In this document: in pieces, positions 5,677-12,875 of the stretch
How positions within the stretch are numbered: the first letter of the stretch is position 1
Layout: each line of letters begins with the position of its first letter
Assembly: GCA_937870805.1 (NCBI GenBank)
Contig: CALMZT010000145.1
Coordinates: forward strand, 1 to 14,743
DNA from: an uncultured Chloroflexota bacterium
GTDB taxonomy: Bacteria; Chloroflexota; Anaerolineae; Aggregatilineales; Phototrophicaceae
Direction: 5' to 3'
Length of the DNA stretch: 14,743 bases
The notes under the pieces: model-generated
What the model was told of the DNA's origin: nothing
The model's database searches: none
What the model saw: only the letters and a program-made list of their open reading frames with translations
Position numbers and translations under genes: made by a program

Positions 5677-7752
5677 TTAATTGTTCAGCACGAGGGTCAA
5701 ACGTGGGTCGAACAATACATAGTCGGCTTCGTCGTTACGATTAATCCCGTCCGCAAATCCCAAACGAATCTGCAAAATGCTGTCGCCATCCTCGTAAGCG
5801 CTGGTCACGGCATCACTGATGTCAACCGTCTCACAGTCACCAATCGTCTCGATTTCGTCGGCGCGCGACGAGGGTTCAGCCTCAGTATTGCTTAATTCAC
5901 GATACGTATCCACGTAAATGGATAAATCATCAAATCCGCTAAAACCTTCGCCAACCTCGCGGCAGCGGCTCAGGTCAAGCTCTGCGAAATCCAGTGTGGC
6001 GTTCTCTGGCAGCGGCGGCAGCACAAACGTCAGCAGCGCTTGCATCGCGACCTCATCCTCGCTGTCGTTCAGAAAATCACCCGCCACGTAGAACGGTGTT
6101 TCAAAGTAGGTGTTATCGGTACGCACAGCGCCGGAGTTGCGCACGTCCAGCGGCGCGTACACAGCGCGGGTCTCATTTTCGTCAGCGCTTTCTTCAAGAA
6201 TGAGGCTGATTTCAAAATCACCTGCTGAATTCCCCAGAGCTTCGTCATAGCGTGAGGCGATAATCGTGTAGAAACCGTCTGCGGGCAAAATGGCGTCAGG
6301 GATGATCGAGTTCGTCGTGTTGTTGCGGGTCAAATCGTCGTCGTTGCGCAGAATTTCATGCCCTTGAGCATCCGTCAAAATCACCAGCGTGTCAACCTGG
6401 TTTTGCGGCCTGCTCATCTCAACCGTCACGACGTCCCCTGCGCGTCCGGCAAACGTGAAAATCTGATGATACGGCAGGTTATCGCCGAGGCTGCCTTCTT
6501 CCGTTGAGCCATAGTCAAGATTGCGTGCCAGCACCGTAAACGGCGAGTCGGCGGGATCAGATTCGGTCACTTCTAGCTCATAGTCGCCTTCGGTTCTGCC
6601 AAATTCCTGCTGATAGCGTGTGACGATGATCGTGTAGCTTCCTGTTGCTGGCAAACGCACGCCGTCGATTAAAGAGTCGGTCTCGCGGTTGCTTTCGTCG
6701 TCGTTGCGCGCGTATTCGCGACCATCAGGTGGCAGCAGCAGCACCTGCGGGTTGAGATCACCTGAGCCTCGCACAGCGATGTCGATCACCTGGTTTTCCT
6801 GCCCATCAAAGCGGTAAGCAATCGCAAACGTCTCATCGTCAATCGACCCTTCAACGGGTTCGTCAAGTATCACGATAGGGCGATCATCGGGAGCGCCTGT
6901 CCCTAAGGTGAGCGTAAATTCGCCTGTCGATGTTCCGGTTCGGCGCTGGTAACGGGTAACGACAATCGTGTAGGTGCCGTCGTCTGGCAGCGTGAACGCT
7001 TCGATGAGCGAATCAGTGTTGCCGCTGACAATATCGTCATTTTCGGTGATCTTTTCGCCGTTGGGTGCCATCAGCAGCAGATAAGTGTCTAAATCGCCAG
7101 AAGTCCTTGCCATACTGATCGTAACGACATCGCCTGTTTGCCCCTCGAACGTGTACATCAGTTCAGGCGCTTCATTGGTAATGACACCTTGTACGCTGTC
7201 CTCATAGCTGATCGGAATCGGTCCTGTGGATACCGTTGGTGTTGGCGTGGGGCTGTTCGTCGGCGTGGCGCTTGGCGAAGGTTCAATAGTCGCTGTTTCG
7301 GTTGCTGTTGCTGTGTTCGTCGCTGTCTCCGTCACAGTGGGACTCGCCGTGTCGGTTGGCGTATTCGTCGTCGTAGGGGTGGGGGAATTCGTTGGGCTGG
7401 CAGACTCGGTTGCTGTCGGCTCATCGGTTGCCGTTGGTTCAGCAGTATCCGCAGCCTCAGGCTCTTCAGTTGGCGCGCCGAGATTGTTCACATCCGTTGT
7501 GGCTTCTTCAGTTGTCGCTGCCTCAGTGAATGTTTGTTCAGGCGTTGCCGCATCGGTGGCGGCGTCCGTTGGTGTGAGGAGTCCCGCGATTTCTGTACCG
7601 CTGCCTACAGCGAGTTCAATGGCTGTTGGGGGCACGCCGCGCGTCGGCACAATCGGTCCACGCGGAGTCGCCGTCGGCTGCGGCGCTGGCGTATTGCACG
7701 CACTCAGGAGCGTCAACAACAAAACAATGAAGAGGCGTGAATAAAACCTCAT
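5677..7752 (-). CDS. Lipoprotein with Thr/Pro-rich linker and three PPC domains
   Basis: This is a secreted surface lipoprotein of 691 residues. The signal peptide ends in the lipobox LLSAC with Cys19. The ATG at 7752 (MRFYSRL) is preferred to the one at 7770 because GTGGGGG precedes it at ribosome-site distance and Arg follows Met. Residues 21-178 are a Thr/Pro/Ala/Glu-rich linker with TPT-type repeats. Three pre-peptidase C-terminal (PPC) beta-sandwiches follow at about 184-285, 297-396 and 412-518. Each has a GQxGDVVT-like strand, a DLDTYLLL-like strand, an NDD motif, a 'Gx-YTIIVTRYQ' strand and an EGDYELEV-like end. The last ~150 residues (540-691: TYFETPFYVAG, ALLTFVLPPLPENATL, VDISDAVTSAY) look like a DNRLRE/CBM96-type beta-sandwich. 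No enzyme domain is seen. It is probably a surface adhesion or carbohydrate-binding protein; this plan is common in Chloroflexota, from general knowledge. Confidence 0.85.
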   Translation of the reverse strand: MRFYSRLFIVLLLTLLSACNTPAPQPTATPRGPIVPTRGVPPTAIELAVGSGTEIAGLLTPTDAATDAATPEQTFTEAATTEEATTDVNNLGAPTEEPEAADTAEPTATDEPTATESASPTNSPTPTTTNTPTDTASPTVTETATNTATATETATIEPSPSATPTNSPTPTPTVSTGPIPISYEDSVQGVITNEAPELMYTFEGQTGDVVTISMARTSGDLDTYLLLMAPNGEKITENDDIVSGNTDSLIEAFTLPDDGTYTIVVTRYQRRTGTSTGEFTLTLGTGAPDDRPIVILDEPVEGSIDDETFAIAYRFDGQENQVIDIAVRGSGDLNPQVLLLPPDGREYARNDDESNRETDSLIDGVRLPATGSYTIIVTRYQQEFGRTEGDYELEVTESDPADSPFTVLARNLDYGSTEEGSLGDNLPYHQIFTFAGRAGDVVTVEMSRPQNQVDTLVILTDAQGHEILRNDDDLTRNNTTNSIIPDAILPADGFYTIIASRYDEALGNSAGDFEISLILEESADENETRAVYAPLDVRNSGAVRTDNTYFETPFYVAGDFLNDSEDEVAMQALLTFVLPPLPENATLDFAELDLSRCREVGEGFSGFDDLSIYVDTYRELSNTEAEPSSRADEIETIGDCETVDISDAVTSAYEDGDSILQIRLGFADGINRNDEADYVLFDPRLTLVLNN

Positions 7753-7843
7753 GCAAAAACCCCCACTCATGAATACCCTGCTGTATCATCCAAAATCATG
7801 TAGCTGGATGTTTGATGCAGTTTTACTTTCAGGTACGGAGTCT

Positions 7844-7912
7844 GTAGGGGCAGACCAATGTGTCTGCCCTGTATCGGGCGCACGCCGCTTCGCTTACATG
7901 GTGTGCCCCTAC
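7844..7912. repeat. 69-bp GTAGGGG element with two hairpins
   Basis: The element runs from GTAGGGGCA to TGCCCCTAC. Hairpin 1 is GGGCAGAC (7848-7855), loop CAATGT, GTCTGCCC (7862-7869). Hairpin 2 is GGGCGCAC (7876-7883), a 17-base loop GCCGCTTCGCTTACATG, GTGTGCCC (7901-7908). It lies in the 286-bp gap between the lipoprotein and ddl, where I see no gene. Related copies are at 14186-14270 and 14417-14438. Confidence 0.75.
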
Positions 7913-8038
7913 TCGTTCTCCGTATTATTTTGGTAAATTGCATGAACATCCAGTGGCTGAAATTGCATGAGTCTCTGGCAGCGCACTCGTCTCCGAATGA
8001 GCCTTATTCTAAACGGGTTTACGCGAATGCGCTAACCC

Positions 8039-9250
8039 TCACGATTGCACTGGACGCGGGGACTTCGCGCCTTTGATCCCCTTCAAGCCGCGCATCGCCG
8101 CCACTTCGATCAAATTCGTTTGATAATTGTACATATTGCGCCGTTTTTCAGCGTGTGCCTCGCGCGCCAGTTCTACCAGTTCGTCTACCATATCGCTGAA
8201 CGACATGCCTTCGTGCTGCCACAGATAGAACGCTACTGAGCCAGGCATCGTATTGATCTCGTTCAAATAAACCTCGCCTTGTTCGGGCTTCACCAGAAAG
8301 TCGATGCGTGCCGTGCCGCGTCCGCCAATCGCTTTGAATCCACGCACGGCGATGTCCTTGATCTTTGCGGTCAATTCGTCGCTCAACGGCGCAGGAATGA
8401 TGCGTTCGGCGCTTTTCATGCCTTCGCCGCCGCGCAAATATTTTTCTTCATACGTCAAAAACTGCTCAAACGACATCGGCTGCTCTAACACCGACGCCCT
8501 GATCTTCTCACCATTGCCTAGCAGTGCGCAGTTGATTTCTACGCCATCCGTTACCGCTTGTTCGACCAGCACGCTGCGATCAAAATTGGTCGCCACATCC
8601 AGCGATGCGCGCAGAATAGCTTCATCGTTCGCGCGCCCCACGCCGATGCTTGAACCCAATGTCGCAGGCTTGACGAACACCGGATACGGCAGCGCCTTCG
8701 TGATGCGCTGAATCACGGTGTCGGGGTCATCTTCCCATTCGCTGCGGCTCACCGATACGCCCTTGACGACAGGAATGTTGTGCTGCTGAAGGATGGTTTT
8801 GGTCATGATTTTGTCGTTTGCCGCCGCCGATGCCAGCACACCGCAGCCCACGTAAGCGATGTCTGCCAGTTCGCACAAGCCCTGTATCGTGCCGTCTTCG
8901 CCATGTGAGCCGTGCAGCGCTGGAAACACCACATCCACACGCTGTACTTCGCTTTTGGAGAACAAGCCAGAGACCGGGCTGATGATGAAGCCATGATGAT
9001 GCGTCGCGGGCGAAAGGATAGTCTCTTTGATGCCTTTGAGGCTGGCGACTTCGTTCTGAAAGGTCTTTAAGTCCAGCAGCGGCTCACCCGTGAACCATCT
9101 GCCGTCGCGGTTGATGTACACAGGCACCACTTCGTAGCGTTCGGGATCAAAGGCGCGCATCACCTGCTTGCCCGTGACCACCGAGACATCATGTTCCACG
9201 CTGCGCCCACCGAACAGCACGGCAACAGTCGTTTTACGTTTTGCAGACAT
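8039..9250 (-). CDS. ddl: D-alanine--D-alanine ligase
   Basis: This is an ATP-grasp enzyme that joins two D-alanines to make the dipeptide used by MurF in peptidoglycan synthesis; it is cytoplasmic. From the ATG at 9250 it has 403 residues, with AAGGAG eight bases upstream; the longer start at 9286 has no such site. Visible motifs are VLFGGRSVEHDVSV (11-24, catalytic Glu19), FPALHGSHGEDGTIQG (109-124), the ATP-grasp loop VKPATLGSSIGVG (193-205), EEKYLRGG in the omega loop (Lys270-Tyr271, the pattern of D-Ala-D-Ala rather than D-Ala-D-Lac enzymes), RGTARIDFLV (311-320, Arg315/Asp317) and YLNEINTMPGSVAFYLW (328-344). It is somewhat longer than DdlA/DdlB, with an insert near 80-103 and a tail after 372. 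It lies on the same strand as the MurF-like and MurA-like genes but is separated from them by the MNT/AT-rich patch. Confidence 0.95.
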   Translation of the reverse strand: MSAKRKTTVAVLFGGRSVEHDVSVVTGKQVMRAFDPERYEVVPVYINRDGRWFTGEPLLDLKTFQNEVASLKGIKETILSPATHHHGFIISPVSGLFSKSEVQRVDVVFPALHGSHGEDGTIQGLCELADIAYVGCGVLASAAANDKIMTKTILQQHNIPVVKGVSVSRSEWEDDPDTVIQRITKALPYPVFVKPATLGSSIGVGRANDEAILRASLDVATNFDRSVLVEQAVTDGVEINCALLGNGEKIRASVLEQPMSFEQFLTYEEKYLRGGEGMKSAERIIPAPLSDELTAKIKDIAVRGFKAIGGRGTARIDFLVKPEQGEVYLNEINTMPGSVAFYLWQHEGMSFSDMVDELVELAREAHAEKRRNMYNYQTNLIEVAAMRGLKGIKGAKSPRPVQS

Positions 9251-9314
9251 TGGATAACTCCTTCTTGCGTAAGCTGAGGGCGACAAATCCCCTGATTCGC
9301 ATCAGCTTTCAACT

Positions 9315-9347
9315 AAAAGGATATAGGGGGAAGGGAAAGATGCAAAG
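9315..9347. repeat. 33-bp direct repeat, copy 1 (upstream of ddl)
   Basis: The block begins AAAAGGATATAGGG and ends GGAAAGATGCAAAG. It matches 9746-9778 at 30 of 33 positions in the same orientation, with weaker similarity for about 14 bases to the left. On the minus strand it lies 65 bp before the ddl ATG. The two copies bracket the MNT gene exactly. Confidence 0.85.
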
Positions 9348-9353
9348 GGTTAT

Positions 9354-9404
9354 TTACAGGTCAGGCTGAATTTTTTCGAGTTGCTCAACAATTCTGGACA
9401 TCAT
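9354..9404 (-). pseudogene. Possible remnant of a HEPN toxin partner gene
   Basis: Directly overlapping the MNT stop (ATGA-type overlap) is a tiny frame, MMSRIVEQLEKIQPDL-stop. One frame over, from the ATG at 9411-9409, is MRDDVQNC-stop. In HEPN (DUF86) proteins partnered with MNT antitoxins, 'M-x-R-D-D' is a common start and 'L-P-x-L-x-x-Q-L-E-K-I' a common end. The fragment could therefore be the two ends of a HEPN gene joined by a large internal deletion with a frame change. This is inference from very few residues; it may be chance. Confidence 0.3.
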
Positions 9405-9709
9405 CGCGCATAAATGACTTTCGTAGAGTTCAAAATATGCTGACGGCGAATTGGATTAGGATCTTCGAGCACCGCTTCTCGTTCTCCAAGATCGACCTTG
9501 CGTCCAAAAATTTTGGAAAGTTCCTGTTCCATTGCCAGTAAATCCCTCAGTGTAGGTCGCGCATCTTCCTCAAATTCGACCAGCACATCCACATCGCTTT
9601 CAGCCCTAAAATCATCGCGCAACACTGAGCCAAATAACTCCAACGTGCGAACATGATAACGCTGACAAAAATCTCTTATCTGGCTCTCTGGAATTTGTAC
9701 GTTAATCAT
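9401..9709 (-). CDS. MNT-family nucleotidyltransferase (MntA-like antitoxin)
   Basis: This is a minimal nucleotidyltransferase of 102 residues. It has the active-site pattern G-S-x10-D-x-D in GSVLRDDFRAESDVDVLVEF (Gly27, Ser28, Asp39, Asp41) and a likely third acidic residue, Asp73, in GRKVDLGE. Members of this family are the antitoxin half of MNT/HEPN systems and can silence the HEPN RNase by adding AMP; that is family knowledge and not shown here. I chose the ATG at 9709 over the GTG at 9712 because GAGG stands seven bases before it. The usual HEPN gene should overlap its 3' end but only a short remnant-like stretch is present. The module is bracketed by 33-bp direct repeats, a sign of insertion or duplication. 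Confidence 0.85.
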   Translation of the reverse strand: MINVQIPESQIRDFCQRYHVRTLELFGSVLRDDFRAESDVDVLVEFEEDARPTLRDLLAMEQELSKIFGRKVDLGEREAVLEDPNPIRRQHILNSTKVIYAR

Positions 9710-9745
9710 CACTCTGCCTCAGTTTGTACAAATCATCTCTTACTG

Positions 9746-9778
9746 AAAAGGATATAGGGTGATAGGAAAGATGCAAAG
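9746..9778. repeat. 33-bp direct repeat, copy 2 (upstream of MNT gene)
   Basis: Partner of 9315-9347, differing at three positions. On the minus strand it lies 36 bp before the MNT start and includes CCCTATATCC, which could serve as a -10 region. It may therefore be a duplicated promoter region as well as a boundary. Confidence 0.85.
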
Positions 9779-9818
9779 AAGAAAGTTGATTGTAGTTTGC
9801 TTATTGAAAGTTGCTTTT

Positions 9819-10028
9819 TTAGAGTCTTCTTATAAACAAAGACCATATTCCCAAAAAGATTCCCAAAATAATAATTACTACAAGAAGCCCTACTATTACA
9901 TATCCCATTTGACGCGCAAGATTACCAATTACCGTAATCCAATTAGTATGTACAACAAATCTCCCTATAGCAGATAAAACTAATAATGCTATAAAAATAG
10001 CACCCACAACAAATGCTAAATTTTCCAT
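9819..10028 (-). CDS. Small two-helix membrane protein, unknown
   Basis: I do not recognise this 69-residue frame. It predicts two membrane helices, about 5-26 (FVVGAIFIALLVLSAIG) and 42-66 (GYVIVGLLVVIIILGIFLGI), joined by a short polar turn (HTNW...NLARQ) and ending in the basic IRRL. The residue pattern is protein-like, but there is no clear ribosome site before the ATG and the start is uncertain. It lies in the most AT-rich part of the window (about 9780-10100), unlike its neighbours, which suggests recent arrival or weak constraint. It could be a toxin-like or holin-like peptide, or a non-coding stretch that happens to stay open. Confidence 0.4.
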   Translation of the reverse strand: MENLAFVVGAIFIALLVLSAIGRFVVHTNWITVIGNLARQMGYVIVGLLVVIIILGIFLGIWSLFIRRL

Positions 10029-10401
10029 AAGTATCGTAGCTTTACGTTTTACACAATATTGTTTTGCTCAAGAATATTACAGGTGATTTATGTGTGCAAA
10101 TAGTGAGTTTTTGGAAGCATGAACCCTGACTTGGATTGTGATATTCACAAGTCACCTCTCCGTGATTTTCTCGGTGATCTCGGCGTCTCGGTGGTTCAAT
10201 CTTCTCTTGTTTTTCCTCTCTTGGCGTTCTTGGCGTCTTGGCGGTTCATTATTCTCTTCGTTGATCGCTTTGTGTACCACCCTCGCTCAAAACCACGTCC
10301 CACTGCTCCTACGTTTCATGTTCGCCCTGGAACGCCGCGAACTCATTTTCCCGCCGCCCAACGTTCCATTTGTTGAGCGTACAACGTCCCATGCGGCACT
10401 T
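10029..10401. other. 373-bp gap: AT-rich edge plus simple repeats
   Basis: The left ~80 bases continue the AT-rich patch. From about 10150 it turns into 'CTTGGCG/CTCGGTG' repeat text (see 10169-10258). The rest, up to the stop of the MurF-like gene, holds no frame that looks like a protein. No clear terminator was found for the MurF-like gene. Confidence 0.6.
10169..10258. repeat. Two diverged 40-bp units with a 50-bp period
   Basis: Unit 10169-10208 and unit 10219-10258 agree at 32 of 40 positions. Both contain a run of GGCG/GGTG words and end GTTCA...TTCTCTT. Similar text (TTTGGCGGTTCATTGTTGTTC) recurs near 14473, and CTTTGCGTTCTTTGCGCC lies near 14371. This class of intergenic repeat is known from several phyla and gives false proline/arginine-rich frames. 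Confidence 0.7.
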
Positions 10402-12030
10402 TCACGACAAATACACATCCGGCAGATCATTCAAAAACAGCACGGTATCGCCCGCCTTCAAATTCGCCTGATACCACTGCATCGCCTCCGCCAGCGTGTC
10501 CACCACTTGCAGCTTTTCAGCCTCAAAACCCGCCGCCAGCAAGCCCGTTTTCACCGCTTCCGTCTGCTTCGCCCCCACCAGAATCACATCCGTCGCGTGC
10601 TCTGCCGCCGTCTCTCCGAGCTTGCGGTTCTCGCTCTCCATCAGTTCACCGAGTTCGACCATGCCCGGCGTCACCAGCAGCCGCCTGCCTGTCCTGTGCA
10701 TCCCCAGCACCCGTAACGACTGTTCTGCCCCTACTGGATTCGCGCTGTACGCATCGTTGATGATCGTAATCCCCTCCGCCGTCACCCGCCGCACCAAACG
10801 GCTCTCGGCAGGTTGCAGCGTCCGCACCGCCCGCGCGACCTCTTTCAACGTCATCCGTTCATGCACCGCTACCGCCGTCGCCAGCAGCAAATTCGTCACG
10901 TTATGCAGCCCCAACAACGGCGTGCGGAACTCCTCTTGCTGTCCCGTCTGCCTGTCCGTCACCGTGAACGTCAGCCCATCCAGCGACTCCACCACATTCG
11001 ACGCTGTGAAGTGCACATCACCTGGCGCATTTGCCTCACGGCTGACCGCAATCCGCGTCTGTGGATAACCCCTCTCGTACATCTCACGGATATAAGTATT
11101 ATCCCAATTGAACACGCCCACGCCATCGGGTGGCAGCCCCTTGATGATCTCATACTTCGCCAGCGCCACATTTTCCGGGGACCCGAAGCGCTCCAAATGC
11201 TGCGGACCGACCTCCACGACCACGCCAATCGTCGGATGCGTCAGCTCAGATATGCTCTTGATCTCGCCGGGGATGTACGCGCCCATCTCCGCGATAAAGT
11301 ATTCGAGGCTGTGATCGTTGGCGATGTCGTTGTTGATGGCGAGGCACAAGCCCATCAGCGTGTTATAACTTTTCGGGGAAGGATAGGCTTTGTAGCGCGT
11401 GTTGAGGATATGTGCCAGATAGCTTTTCGTGCTGGTTTTGCCGTAGCTGCCTGTGATGCCGATCACCGTCAAATTCGCTTCTTCCAGTACATGCCGTGCT
11501 TTGGCGATGAAGCGCGCGCGGAATGCCGCTTCGACAGGCGTCATCAGCACATTGCCCAACACCAGCCACAGCGGTGCAAACAGGAACAGCGCCACACCCC
11601 ACGTCATCGCCGCTACAAAGCGCACTTCTTCCACGTCAGGCAGCGCGCCGATCACTGCATTGCCCGTAATTGCCATCAGCGCCGCCACGACGAACGCCGC
11701 CGCCAGCAAACGAGTTGCGCGTGCGGTGCGTTTAAAGGCTTTCTTGACTTCTTTTTCACGCGGCGGAATGCCAGCGACGACTGCCGCAATCACCCCAATG
11801 ATGTAAGGCAGTGGCGAATTTGGCGCTTCGGACAGCAAGCCCAACGCTGTGCCGACGAACCACGCCGCCAGCGGTCTATTCGGCAGCCAGCGCTGACGCT
11901 CTCCGAACAGCCAGCGCAGATAGCGTGCGCTCATATATTCTTCGATCTGGTAAAAGCGCGCCTGCCGATACACCCGCACACACGCGCCGATCAGCCAGGC
12001 GATTATGACGAGGATGAGTAAAAAGTTCAT
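10402..12030 (-). CDS. Membrane-anchored MurF-like Mur ligase
   Basis: This is an ATP-dependent amide ligase of the Mur family, 542 residues. Residues 1-170 hold about four to five hydrophobic helices (near 1-19, 55-88, 107-128 and 137-162) in place of the UDP-MurNAc-binding domain that begins normal MurF. The central ligase domain has the P-loop GITGSYGKTSTK (191-202), SYNTLMGLCLAIN (221-233), AEMGAYIPGEI (247-257), GPQHLERFGS (275-284), LAKYEI with likely carbamylated Lys292, and GLHNVTNLLLA (374-384). The C-terminal domain has the MurF-type INDAYSANP (424-432) and ends in LFLNDLPDVYLS. It probably adds a dipeptide or amino acid to a peptidoglycan precursor at the membrane; the substrate is inferred. 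It follows the hydrolase by 38 bp, a gap filled by a GCTTTCAGCGGA repeat that leaves no clear ribosome site. Confidence 0.88.
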   Translation of the reverse strand: MNFLLILVIIAWLIGACVRVYRQARFYQIEEYMSARYLRWLFGERQRWLPNRPLAAWFVGTALGLLSEAPNSPLPYIIGVIAAVVAGIPPREKEVKKAFKRTARATRLLAAAFVVAALMAITGNAVIGALPDVEEVRFVAAMTWGVALFLFAPLWLVLGNVLMTPVEAAFRARFIAKARHVLEEANLTVIGITGSYGKTSTKSYLAHILNTRYKAYPSPKSYNTLMGLCLAINNDIANDHSLEYFIAEMGAYIPGEIKSISELTHPTIGVVVEVGPQHLERFGSPENVALAKYEIIKGLPPDGVGVFNWDNTYIREMYERGYPQTRIAVSREANAPGDVHFTASNVVESLDGLTFTVTDRQTGQQEEFRTPLLGLHNVTNLLLATAVAVHERMTLKEVARAVRTLQPAESRLVRRVTAEGITIINDAYSANPVGAEQSLRVLGMHRTGRRLLVTPGMVELGELMESENRKLGETAAEHATDVILVGAKQTEAVKTGLLAAGFEAEKLQVVDTLAEAMQWYQANLKAGDTVLFLNDLPDVYLS

Positions 12031-12035
12031 GCTTT

Positions 12036-12110
12036 AGCTTTCAGCGGACAGCTTTCAGCGGACAGCTTTCAGTTTTTAGCTGATTGCTGATTGCTGATCG
12101 CTGACTGCTT
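12036..12110. repeat. Tandem 14-bp and 7-bp simple repeats
   Basis: AGCTTTCAGCGGAC occurs twice perfectly (12036-12049 and 12050-12063), then partly (12064-12077), followed by about four GCTGATT-like 7-bp units to 12110. The block fills the gap before the MurF-like gene and also encodes the last ~13 residues and the stop of the hydrolase. Confidence 0.85.
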
Positions 12111-12875
12111 GAAGAAGTAATCCATCACTGTAACCGTTCGCTCCAGCGCATCCAGATAGCTGTAATGCCCCGCGTTAGGAAACACCACCAAACCCGCGTC
12201 GGGAATAGTTTTTTCCAGCGTTTGCCCCTGCGAAACGGGCGTATCCGTATCGTTTTCGCCCCACAGCAGCAGCGTCGAGACTTTTACGCGCGCGGCATAT
12301 GGCAGCAATTCCTCATTCACCACACGCACGAATATTTCTCGCAGCGCACCCGCTGCCTTGTAATCCGCCGAGCCGTAACGGTTCACGTACCATTCGCGTA
12401 ACTGCTCCGACAAGCCCTTCATGCCAAGCGATGCCAACCCATCGCGCACAAATTTATATACATTCAGCCGCAAGTCCCCCTGCGTAGACGACTGCGGACG
12501 CACACCTGCCGCATCTGCCAGCACCATCTTGACGAGGCGCTCTGAATATTCCGCGCCAAGTATCAGTCCCAAGCGCCCTCCAAACGAATGCCCGAATAAA
12601 TTCACCGTATCCAGCCCATGCGCGTCCATATACTTCACCACGAATGCTGCATAATCATGCACCGACCACGCGGCAGGGGGCAGCGCACTTTCACCGAATC
12701 CCGGCAAATCTGGAACATACACATGATAGCCCAGCGGAATCAGCCGTTCTGCTAACGGGAACACCAAGCCGCTGTGCGCGCCCCAGCCGTGCAGCATCAC
12801 CAGCGGCAAGCCTTCGCCCGCTACACGCTCACCTATCCGTATTTCGTTAATTTCACATGTGGTAACTGGAATCAT
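12069..12875 (-). CDS. Alpha/beta-fold hydrolase
   Basis: This is a serine-type alpha/beta hydrolase of 268 residues with no signal peptide, so cytoplasmic. The oxyanion segment is MLHGWG (27-32). The nucleophile elbow is GHSFGG with Ser97. The acid is Asp209 in LLLWGENDTDTPV, and the base is His237 in PNAGHYSYLD. A helical cap lies at about 130-195. The substrate cannot be read from sequence. Its ATG overlaps the stop of the MurA-like gene by four bases (ATGA), so the two are translationally coupled and likely act on related material, for example lipid- or precursor-linked esters, or as a turnover enzyme. The last residues (KQSAISNQQSAKN) are encoded by a simple repeat, so the original C-terminus was probably near residue 255 or was replaced. 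Confidence 0.9.
   Translation of the reverse strand: MIPVTTCEINEIRIGERVAGEGLPLVMLHGWGAHSGLVFPLAERLIPLGYHVYVPDLPGFGESALPPAAWSVHDYAAFVVKYMDAHGLDTVNLFGHSFGGRLGLILGAEYSERLVKMVLADAAGVRPQSSTQGDLRLNVYKFVRDGLASLGMKGLSEQLREWYVNRYGSADYKAAGALREIFVRVVNEELLPYAARVKVSTLLLWGENDTDTPVSQGQTLEKTIPDAGLVVFPNAGHYSYLDALERTVTVMDYFFKQSAISNQQSAKN

Noticed and set aside
7138..7744. Long plus-strand frames opposite the lipoprotein (Val/Gly- or Arg/Cys-rich)
   Set aside because: They mirror the Thr/Pro/Ala linker codons of the real gene and have no independent support.
7844..7912. CRISPR-like repeat
   Set aside because: The hairpin copies are dispersed, in mixed orientation and with changing stems; no regular spacers exist anywhere in the window.
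9401..9709. A complete MNT/HEPN toxin-antitoxin defence pair
   Set aside because: Only the MNT half is intact. The minus-strand DNA after it leads directly into a direct repeat and ddl.
10138..10716. Plus-strand frame of 192 residues across the repeat region
   Set aside because: Made of intergenic repeat text and the antisense of the MurF-like 3' end; typical false frame.
10813..12021. 402-residue plus-strand frame opposite the MurF-like gene
   Set aside because: His/Arg/Gln-rich shadow of a gene with clear Mur ligase motifs.
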